Assembly (NCBI GenBank): GCA_003554945.1
Contig: PWHN01000070.1
Coordinates: 1-45,939, forward strand
Direction of reading: 5' to 3'
Length of the DNA: 45,939 bases
DNA from: a bacterium
Lineage (GTDB): Bacteria; T1Sed10-126
The notes beneath the pieces were generated by a model. That model did no database searches. It worked only from the letters and a program-made list of their open reading frames with translations, and was not told where the DNA came from. Within the stretch, counting starts at the first letter, position 1, and each line of letters opens with the position of its first letter. The translations under genes were made by a program, and so were the position numbers. Of this stretch, positions 8,801 to 14,870 are shown one piece after another.

Positions 8801-9151
8801 CGTAGTTTCGGTATCACCTTCATCACCGGACGGCGGCGACGTTTCACTCCCCACAGCCAGGGCATCCGGTTGGTCGGCCTCGGGAAGACTTTCCCAGTAA
8901 TCGATTATCCGGCCCGGGATTAATTCCGTATCCCCCGCCTCCTGTTCCAGAAAATCTTCCCAGTGGTCAAGCACTTTAACTTCTAATTCCTTCTGTTCCT
9001 CTTCGACTGCCCGGATCGGGCCGAAGCTAAAAGCATACTCTGAGGAGGTTGTCGCTACTGCGGCGTTAGGGAAAACGAGGAAAAGTAAAGGGATAGCAAG
9101 CATTACAACCGGCATTAGTGTATTGATAATTTTTCCGGGGCGATCCAGCAT
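5822..9151 (-). CDS. Secreted GLUG-repeat surface protein with jelly-roll-like domain
   Basis: This is an 1109-residue, very acidic protein. A hydrophobic signal segment spans about residues 10-32 (ending VFPNAAVA). Residues 125-270 look like a carbohydrate-binding jelly-roll: L-L-D-N-A-D-F-E-x-W at the start, then a Y-S-V-R-V-x-G strand. Residues 345-675 carry GLUG-type repeats, with nine G-G-L-x-G cores spaced about 25-32 residues apart, a beta-solenoid typical of cell-surface and adhesin proteins. Residues 730-1109 are beta-rich and unrecognised. It probably acts outside the cell in attachment or glycan contact. No good ribosome binding site precedes the ATG at 9151. The start lies four bases after the upstream stop, so translation is probably coupled to the small barrel gene. 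Confidence 0.8.
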   Translation of the reverse strand: MLDRPGKIINTLMPVVMLAIPLLFLVFPNAAVATTSSEYAFSFGPIRAVEEEQKELEVKVLDHWEDFLEQEAGDTELIPGRIIDYWESLPEADQPDALAVGSETSPPSGDEGDTETTEVEPPHFEDNLLDNADFEQWTEEGRPESWQGSEDLSHNWWPDDEEALLGDYSVRVHGSGERILYQEVDLDGEFSTVAGKIWVAGTGSVELGLQLGDEETLWSSPLDLDRESWQEVENEATGAGEVEQITFKIRTYNTEEVFRALRLGVAWLGPAADGTEDAPYWITDWYDLDAIRDELEAHYVLVENLDQNSPGYDEIASADANEGAGWEPIGAIDFEEEDDDYDTPIFTPFNGGFDGQDLTISGLSVDRPDYVGAGLFTSIGESGQVANLNLIDVDITGYLASGPLAGASYGEVANVYASGAVYSDSVAGGLVGSNFKQEGDSGLITNSASEVEVSGLNEIGGLVGSNEGVIFESNATGDIIGHESANYIGGLVGLNDYGKVINSFAEGSVNGSEVVGGLVGSNKWGSIYNSYARGEVDGYEWVGGLAGENTSLISNSYAEGDVSGEHTIGGLVGLSEQEGEIFASHAAGNVTGGYEFIGGLVGKNCESLISNAYATGEVSSGYGEVGGLVGENSGFIEKTYAVGAVSAEEEGLAGGLIGSSFNGGEVDASFWDVETSGVEESAGGEGLTTFEMRLLTPYEDAGFDIVRTDAFENDGYPFFSGEPSPIWVIPEPSEDEVFTGKFMFVEMKLEDYTNPDERKITRESGEINLSTDGTFVYDSVYLSSDGSEAPDSDQGEYRIYPDNRLKILDSDHEVMEARISSDREMFLLTQTDEKADGVDHKFGLGLDASQPLIDVDDVEGDYAGSEMLFEYCPDYSFRDLSLKDEILEFEPHQDTGLLFSNVTDELFADGSIDSGPYELEYEVDELLKAYYVDQPQYEGATREKMFTPDRNLYLGGWGDYLEDNEFLIKQSLALGVAGCEMTEVDLAGQYEVHELSIYGLEFPGDFYDFGRSELIRGELQVDDAGNFNYDYEAVDNQGDTTLETFEQSFVHDFSNHFYIDGMEPSTEINSLRLSCSSEIIIWTRGWLEDPDEEYNSPRYQLGVGIRTVD

Positions 9152-9155
9152 AAAT

Positions 9156-9641
9156 TTAAAAATGGATGCTCACCCCGGCGTTAAGAATGTAATGGATACC
9201 GGAACTATCCAGACCCGAGGGGTCGTCTTCAAGATGAACGCGATAGGGGCCCAGATCAAGGTTGAAGGCGAGCCGTCGTGTAAAATAGGAGCGAAAACCA
9301 CCAAAACCACCGTATATGTAACCGTCGCCCTCAGTTATCGTCGACTCGTGTTCCACATAAAGGACCTCTGCCCCCAGGTAGAGCCGGTGGTTTCTAAAAC
9401 GGTGGAAAATGTGACTGCCACGCAGACCGTAGACCAGGATATCGCCGTCCAGATCGCTAAATCCACGAAACTCCAGTCCATAAGAGCCAGCTTGATAACC
9501 TAAAGAAACACCGGGATAATTTAGTCCCAGGTAAAGACCATCTTCTACGACAGGCATAGCATTAAGGGAAAACGAAGGGGGAAAAAGTGAAAGCAGTAAG
9601 ATAAGAAATAGAAAACGGACAAATTTAAAGGTATGATGCAT
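9156..9641 (-). CDS. Small outer-membrane beta-barrel protein
   Basis: The product is 161 residues. A clear signal peptide covers about residues 1-28 (basic start, Leu-rich core ending near S-L-N-A). The mature part consists of alternating short beta-strands with aromatic residues (Y-L-G-L-N-Y, Y-G-L-E-F-R-G-F, L-Y-L-G-A-E-V-L-Y-V) and ends in I-H-F. A terminal Phe is the usual signal for the BAM outer-membrane assembly machine. The size fits an eight-stranded barrel of the OmpA/OmpW type. GGAG lies 8 bases before the ATG. It is first in a two-gene minus-strand unit with the GLUG protein and is driven by the left half of the divergent promoter near 9714. The exact function is unknown. Confidence 0.8.
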   Translation of the reverse strand: MHHTFKFVRFLFLILLLSLFPPSFSLNAMPVVEDGLYLGLNYPGVSLGYQAGSYGLEFRGFSDLDGDILVYGLRGSHIFHRFRNHRLYLGAEVLYVEHESTITEGDGYIYGGFGGFRSYFTRRLAFNLDLGPYRVHLEDDPSGLDSSGIHYILNAGVSIHF

Positions 9642-9690
9642 GATATAAGCTCCAATTTAGCCCAAATTAATCCCACTGCCAACCGATACA

Positions 9691-9719
9691 AGGGTACTTC
9701 CTAAGTTCTTTGAATGCAA
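9691..9719 (-). promoter_or_regulatory. Promoter, left half of a divergent pair
   Basis: On the minus strand TTGCAT (9719-9714) is followed after exactly 17 bases by TACCCT (9696-9691), about 50 bases upstream of the small barrel ATG at 9641. It mirrors the plus-strand promoter at 9760-9788. The two -35 boxes form a perfect 8-bp inverted repeat, ATGCAAGA/TCTTGCAT. Confidence 0.5.
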
Positions 9720-9759
9720 GATATTTTTTTATCTTTTCTTAAATATAATAAAAATTTTC

Positions 9760-9788
9760 TTGCATAAACGGTTTTCGGGATTTATCCT
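9760..9788 (+). promoter_or_regulatory. Promoter, right half of a divergent pair
   Basis: TTGCAT (9760-9765), a 17-base spacer and TATCCT (9783-9788) lie about 60 bases upstream of ATG 9849. The AT-rich stretch 9720-9759 between the two -35 boxes could act as an UP element for both directions or as a regulator site. Confidence 0.5.
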
Positions 9789-9848
9789 TTGAGTAGTTGG
9801 GTATCAGCATTAAAATTTTCTGCGAGTACCGAGAAACAGGCTTTGACT

Positions 9849-11438
9849 ATGAACTATCTTAAAATAGTTGCCGTATTTCTGGCTGTTCTGGCCCTTATTT
9901 CCTGCCGAACTATTGTATTCACTCCCCCGGTTCAGGCCGGTAACTTTTTTCGCGAATCCCTATCCGGCGAACTCGACATGCGAGTTTATTACGACAGCAT
10001 TCGGGGCAACGAGGAGCTCTCCTTTAAAGAGGACGGGGTAAACTATCTCTCCGACGTATATTTTTATTACAACAAAATGGTGGGAATGGACGACAACATA
10101 GCCTTAAATGGCCAGCTATACCTGCGAGCCACCGACGATAGAAGATTTCAGACGAGAAACGACCGGGTGCGGGTGGAAAACCTCTACCTGACCGCTGAAC
10201 GCAATGGCTTCTGGCATCTAACCGGCGGTTATTTCAGTGAAAACTACAGTTCACTGACAATGAATACGACCCAGCTCGGCTTAAAGGGAAATTACCGGCT
10301 GCGGGAAGACCTGACCCTGAGTGCTTTTGGGGGACGGGACCGCCGGGCCCGTTCAGATCAGTACCGCCGCACAAGCATTGGCGGACAGGTAAACTGGCTG
10401 GAGAGTGACAGGACCGAATGGAAGCTTAACATAGTGCGCACGCGGGACCACAAATCAAGCGCTGACATAGAGGATTTGGCCCGCTCAAACGAGGTTATCT
10501 CGATGGCAACCAGACGTGAAGAGCTGGACGGGATGCTGAGTTTCCGGGGAGAAATTGCTTCCAGCCGCGTCGAAGAAGGAGACACTGAGCATAGTGGAAA
10601 ACACGCTTACAGAGCTAACCTTAACCTGTCGCCAACTGACGCCCTGAGAGCCGGCTACCGGTTCGAGCGGACGGACGAGCTATTTGAATCATTCACAGCC
10701 TCCAGCAGACAGGACCGTATCCTGCACCGCTCCAACCTCGATTACAACCCACAGTTTTTAAACCTGGAGCGTTTCGGTTTCAACTTCATGGGACAGCGAG
10801 ATATTGATGAGGTCACCAAAGGGGACGAACGTGACCGGCGCTCTCTACGTGGTGGCCTGGACTATCGCGGCGCTCCGGGAGACTGGCTGACCGATTTCAG
10901 CCTAGCAAATGAGCGTTACTGGGACGAGGCCCAATCGGCCGACCTGGACGAACGGCTTAATGAGATTGAACTTTACCTCGACCTGGGCTGGAGCGACCTA
11001 ATGCTGGCCTCCACCTATGAAGACCAGCACGGTGAAGCGGAACGGGCCCGGGCCCACCAGGCAGTTCTATTCTGGGATTATCATCTTCTTGGCATACCCA
11101 TTAACCTGGAGACAGGAATTGAATACCGTAAAGATCGTGAAGAAGACGGAGGCGAAAATATATACAACCGGCGCAGCGTGATCGAACAGCACGCAACCCT
11201 GGGCAGGGGCGACGCGCGACTGGGTCTTGACTACCGTTACGATTACGATCGTCGGGGCGGTGGCGGCGGTGACGTTGTCCAGGAAGAGATTGAAACCCGT
11301 TTTGATTACTTTTTGGATCGAGATTTTGAACGAATACTTTCCCTGCGGTTTGAATGGTTTGACAACCGGGATAAAGCCGATTCACAAAGAGACTACTCAG
11401 AATATACTTATGAACTCAGGTTCAGGAGTCAATTTTGA
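9849..11438 (+). CDS. Outer-membrane beta-barrel protein
   Basis: I chose ATG 9849 because a signal peptide begins there. The longer frame back to TTG 9789 adds 20 residues that do not look like one. The product is about 529 residues. After the hydrophobic core either signal peptidase I would cut near V-Q-A/G, or a lipobox-like L-I-S-C (Cys19) might be used. I favour the first because the rest looks like a barrel: many 9-11 residue amphipathic strands separated by charged turns, ending R-F-R-S-Q-F with the C-terminal Phe of outer-membrane proteins. It could be a porin or an anchor. The gene starts the long plus-strand cluster and its TGA overlaps the next ATG by one base, so it is probably co-expressed with the FecR protein. 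Confidence 0.75.
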   Translation: MNYLKIVAVFLAVLALISCRTIVFTPPVQAGNFFRESLSGELDMRVYYDSIRGNEELSFKEDGVNYLSDVYFYYNKMVGMDDNIALNGQLYLRATDDRRFQTRNDRVRVENLYLTAERNGFWHLTGGYFSENYSSLTMNTTQLGLKGNYRLREDLTLSAFGGRDRRARSDQYRRTSIGGQVNWLESDRTEWKLNIVRTRDHKSSADIEDLARSNEVISMATRREELDGMLSFRGEIASSRVEEGDTEHSGKHAYRANLNLSPTDALRAGYRFERTDELFESFTASSRQDRILHRSNLDYNPQFLNLERFGFNFMGQRDIDEVTKGDERDRRSLRGGLDYRGAPGDWLTDFSLANERYWDEAQSADLDERLNEIELYLDLGWSDLMLASTYEDQHGEAERARAHQAVLFWDYHLLGIPINLETGIEYRKDREEDGGENIYNRRSVIEQHATLGRGDARLGLDYRYDYDRRGGGGGDVVQEEIETRFDYFLDRDFERILSLRFEWFDNRDKADSQRDYSEYTYELRFRSQF

Positions 11439-13909
11439 TGAATAACTGGAAAAGTAGAGCATTAATTATCAGACAAAATATCGTTGTTTTTAAAATCTGG
11501 TTGGTTATCATATTCTTCTGTTCTATGGTCCTGGCACTATTTTATGCGCCCGGAGCCAGAGCAACTGAAATTAATTTGAGCATTTATAATCTGGAGGGTA
11601 ACGTAAGCCAGCAACGGGCCGAAGAGGATCTAAAACCAGAAGTCGGTGACGCCATCAGGGAGGGAGATGTGCTGCGCACCGACGAGAATTCCACAGCAAC
11701 AATAGTAATTCCCGGTTTAACTTACATGGAAATTGCGCCGGGATCGGAACTGCAGATACACCAGTTAACCGCCCGGAGGGAGTCGCGGGGACTATTCTTT
11801 TTTGCAGAAGAAGTAGAGATCAGGGAAATATTGATGGAAACCCCCGGAGGAGAAATTCGCTCTACCACCGCCGAAGAGCCAGAGGCGGAACTTGAGCTGG
11901 ATTTTTTTACTCCTAACGCCGTAATGGGTGTTCGCGGAACCACATTTGATGCGACAGCGGTTCCCGGCGAGTTCTCTGAAGCCGGTGTGCTGGATGGCGA
12001 AGTTGATTTTAGAAATCGCGACGCACCCGAACACCGGGTCTCGGTTGGCGAAAGACAACGCTCACGACTGAGTGTTGATGAAATTGAACCCTCAATTCCA
12101 ACCGAACTGGAAGCGGAACGAGCGGCAGCGCTGGAACGGCTGCGTGCACAAGGAAGCGAAGGTATGCGCCGGCCGCCCGAAATAGACGAAGTCACGCTGG
12201 ACGGGGAAGCCCTGGAGACAGAAACCGAGATAGCATATCGCCGGGAGCGTTCCTTTCTACTGACCGGTAGCGCCCACGGCGCCGAGGAAAATGTGAGGGG
12301 AATCCGAGTTCAGTTAAACGGTGAAAATATTTCCCCCGACGAATCGATCCAGCCGGGGGAAATTATTGATCCCGAAAGCCCCGCCTTCCCCGGAAATATC
12401 TTTGACCCCGGGGAACCGCTGTTTCCGGGGGCAAGCTGGGAGTTTGAATGGACTCCGCCGGTCCCCGGCGAAGGTACAGCAGACGAATACGTGCTGACCG
12501 TCCAGGCGCTTGACACAAGCGGTAGAGTCTCACGACGGCGAGAATATGTAATCAAGCTCGTCCACGAGGTGACCGAATATCCCTGGCCGGCTGACCTGCC
12601 GGAAGGAGAGGTCGGTATTGAGGTAGAATATATTGCTTCATTTTCAATCGACGATATTGAATTTCCTTTTCACGTCTACCAGGGAGACCTGCGGGATAAC
12701 GAACTGGAAATCGAGTTGTCCGACGCCGGGCTGGAAGGACTGGCCTTTTCCCTTGACGCGGGCATGAGCTGGCAGATTCCCGAACACGGGGGCGGAACGA
12801 TTTTGAGGGTTAGTCCTGAGCTGCTGGCTGCGGACGCTGTGGAGCTGGTCGCCTGGACCGACGAGGCCGTTGGAAGACCACTGGCGCTGGCTGATAAAAT
12901 TGGCGAGGTAATTTTTGAACCTCTACGGTTCGAAGACCTCTGGCGGCAGCAGGTGAGCGCTTTTGCACAAGCCGTGGAAAGACGCAGCGAAAGCGATCTG
13001 CGCGAACTGCTTGACGATGATTTTATTATTGAAAACATCATTTTAAATTCACTGGGAGAAGTCTCCGTCAGCACCGACGACAAGGAAGAATTTATCCGCG
13101 ACTGGATACGCGGTTTTTTCCGGCGTGCACGTGGATTGAGAGTGCGAGAGGATATTCAAAGAGTACACGGAGACCGGCGGGGAGCTGATGTGCGAGCCGA
13201 AATAGAGTATGAGTTCGAAATCAACCGGCTCATGGAAGAAAACCCGGGGAGCAGCTTTGATTTTCAGGTTATAATTGAAAGTGAACTTGACCTGGCGCGG
13301 GCCGACAACGGACAGTTTTTATTTACCGACTTATCAGTCAACGAACTGGATACTATGAGAGTCTACTACTGGGCAAGAGAATTCACCATCGGGGTCAGCA
13401 CAGAAGTAGAAAAAACCGGTATTTTTAGTGTGAACCCGGGATTGCCGACGGAAGATAACATTCATTATCAAGAATTTGGTGCGCGCAGCAAGGACTGGAT
13501 TGGATTTGAAGCGACCAACGGCGATACCCCGAGCATCAGCATAATAATGTTAATTGATGACGCGGAAGCCGGCGAATACGGAATTTACGGGTTAGATGTT
13601 GAATCATGGTTTGAAATAGACGAGATACCGGCGGCTGGCTACTACTCGGAAATTTTGCCCGAAGATCGAGAGCGGCCCGAAACTCTAATCTCTCCCGCTG
13701 AGTTTGAAGGCGACTACGTGGGCGATTTTTTCGCCAGCCGGCTCAAGTCCGGAGGAATTAATTACTCGGCAGTATTTGAAATAGCTGACTGGGACGTCAA
13801 CCGTGAAGAGCTGACAATAAGTGCCGTCGGGGCGGTGGATTTTTCAGGCGATCCGGAAAATCCAAGCTCAACCGCTGTAAGAAACTTTAGAAACAGAAGG
13901 CCGAGGTGA
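11438..13909 (+). CDS. FecR-domain periplasmic protein with NTF2-like domain
   Basis: The start is ATG 11438, overlapping the previous stop as TGATG, with GGAG 9 bases upstream. The in-frame TTG at 11435 is not needed. The product is 823 residues. A signal anchor spans about 17-42 and ends near A-R-A. A FecR-type domain lies at 70-205, with the hallmark run T-P-N-A-V-M-G-V-R-G-T-T-F at 158-170. Ig-like or beta-rich segments follow. Residues 501-637 have an NTF2/SnoaL-like pattern (helix A-F-A-Q-A-V, then long strands). FecR domains elsewhere sense or relay envelope signals. No sigma or anti-sigma gene is adjacent here. The neighbours are an outer-membrane barrel and a CHASE2 cyclase, so the protein may present periplasmic signals to the cyclase. 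Confidence 0.8.
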   Translation: MNNWKSRALIIRQNIVVFKIWLVIIFFCSMVLALFYAPGARATEINLSIYNLEGNVSQQRAEEDLKPEVGDAIREGDVLRTDENSTATIVIPGLTYMEIAPGSELQIHQLTARRESRGLFFFAEEVEIREILMETPGGEIRSTTAEEPEAELELDFFTPNAVMGVRGTTFDATAVPGEFSEAGVLDGEVDFRNRDAPEHRVSVGERQRSRLSVDEIEPSIPTELEAERAAALERLRAQGSEGMRRPPEIDEVTLDGEALETETEIAYRRERSFLLTGSAHGAEENVRGIRVQLNGENISPDESIQPGEIIDPESPAFPGNIFDPGEPLFPGASWEFEWTPPVPGEGTADEYVLTVQALDTSGRVSRRREYVIKLVHEVTEYPWPADLPEGEVGIEVEYIASFSIDDIEFPFHVYQGDLRDNELEIELSDAGLEGLAFSLDAGMSWQIPEHGGGTILRVSPELLAADAVELVAWTDEAVGRPLALADKIGEVIFEPLRFEDLWRQQVSAFAQAVERRSESDLRELLDDDFIIENIILNSLGEVSVSTDDKEEFIRDWIRGFFRRARGLRVREDIQRVHGDRRGADVRAEIEYEFEINRLMEENPGSSFDFQVIIESELDLARADNGQFLFTDLSVNELDTMRVYYWAREFTIGVSTEVEKTGIFSVNPGLPTEDNIHYQEFGARSKDWIGFEATNGDTPSISIIMLIDDAEAGEYGIYGLDVESWFEIDEIPAAGYYSEILPEDRERPETLISPAEFEGDYVGDFFASRLKSGGINYSAVFEIADWDVNREELTISAVGAVDFSGDPENPSSTAVRNFRNRRPR

Positions 13910-13982
13910 TAAAGTTATATACGTTAAAAAAAGTAACAGAGCAAAAAAATGGTTGGGTGAAAATAATTAGATGTACGACTAA

Positions 13983-14316
13983 CTAAAGTTTTGCGTTTTG
14001 CGGGCAAGATAGTCCATATCTTATTTTCTCATTCTCCCGAGCACTCAATCGAGAGTGATAAGGAGTGAGTTTACGCTATTCCAGAGCCACCTGCAAATGT
14101 TTTTCTCATTCTCGGTTGCCCTCCGGGCAACCTCCGAGGTATAGCCGGTTGCAAACCAGGCCCTCATGGCCTGCAACCGGCTATAATTCCGAAAAACACC
14201 TGCAGGTAGCTCCCTGTATGCTGATAAAGAGACATCTTAACTATTTTGTTACGGTGGGAAGGTGTATGCTCGATTGAGTGCTCGGTCCTCAGAACGAGGA
14301 AACTGCAAAACTTTAG
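13983..14316. repeat. Nested palindromic element (outer arms)
   Basis: CTAAAGTTTTGC at 13983-13994 is exactly mirrored by GCAAAACTTTAG at 14305-14316. Between them lies the complete element 14037-14285 with its own terminal repeats and inner hairpins. The whole 334 bases can therefore fold as palindromes within palindromes. It fills most of the 13910-14390 gap. I see no gene there. Confidence 0.75.
14037..14285. mobile_element. MITE-like palindromic element with 17-bp terminal inverted repeats
   Basis: The ends are CCGAGCACTCAATCGAG and its exact complement. Inside, GAGCCACCTGCAAATG and CACCTGCAGGTAGCTC pair imperfectly. ATAGCCGGTTGCA (14141-14153) pairs with TGCAACCGGCTAT (14172-14184), and GGTTGCCC pairs with GGGCAACC. 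No transposase is encoded. The same terminal sequence bounds elements at 94, 24996 and 45911. This looks like a small non-autonomous mobile element, though mobility is inferred. Confidence 0.65.
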
Positions 14317-14390
14317 TGTATGAATTTTTTTAGTAAATCAGCGGGTTGTATACAGAACTTAAAAAATCAAATTAATGGGGTTTATCAGCT

Positions 14391-14864
14391 ATGAAACTTA
14401 TTACATTCAATAAATTGCCAGGTCTGGTGATAGTCATACTTTTGCTGGGCGGATGTGCTTTGATCGCACCGAACGGCGAGTATCCAGAACGGCCGGGCCA
14501 GGAGCTAATGGACGAACTGGAGAGAGCTTACCGCCAGGGAAATTCTCGGGCAATAGCCAATCTGATACACCCTGACGCAGAAATTCCCGTAGCGGACTTA
14601 AGAGCTGATCAAAGAGAAGTTTTTCGCAGGCGGCATGGTATAAGGTTGGACATTCACTCCCGTATTTATCGATATGACGAAGGACAGGACTATGCACGGG
14701 TTGAGACGAACTGGAATCTGAGCTGGAGGAAAGAGAACGTGGAGGTTGAAAAAAGGCGAGGTGAAACTGATTTTGAGTTACGTCTTTACAATAACCAGTG
14801 GCTTATATACAATCAATCAAGAGACAGTTTGCTCGGTGATCTTGAACCGGGAAGGACGGAATAA
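14391..14864 (+). CDS. Lipoprotein with NTF2-like domain
   Basis: The product is 157 residues. It has a short basic start, a hydrophobic stretch and the lipobox L-G-G-C with Cys22 as the lipidated residue, so it is a predicted membrane lipoprotein. After cleavage, residues 38-150 follow the NTF2/SnoaL pattern: an N-terminal helix (ELMDELERAYRQGN), then long strands (I-H-S-R-I-Y-R-Y, Y-A-R-V-E-T-N-W, F-E-L-R-L). The pattern resembles residues 501-637 of the FecR protein encoded just upstream. GGGG lies about 11 bases before the ATG. It is followed after 6 bases by the adenylate cyclase, so the two are probably one transcript. It could bind the periplasmic CHASE2 domain of the cyclase and modulate it, which is inference from position and location. 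Confidence 0.8.
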   Translation: MKLITFNKLPGLVIVILLLGGCALIAPNGEYPERPGQELMDELERAYRQGNSRAIANLIHPDAEIPVADLRADQREVFRRRHGIRLDIHSRIYRYDEGQDYARVETNWNLSWRKENVEVEKRRGETDFELRLYNNQWLIYNQSRDSLLGDLEPGRTE

Positions 14865-14870
14865 TAACGG

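Noticed and set aside
9849-9905. L-I-S-C at residues 16-19 as a lipobox in the outer-membrane barrel.
   Set aside because: A signal peptidase I site (V-Q-A) lies 12 residues later, and the protein has the strand pattern and terminal Phe of a barrel. It remains possible but less likely.
14065-14277. A 70-codon plus-strand frame within the palindromic element.
   Set aside because: It spans the inverted repeats and hairpins, has no ribosome binding site and no protein-like pattern.
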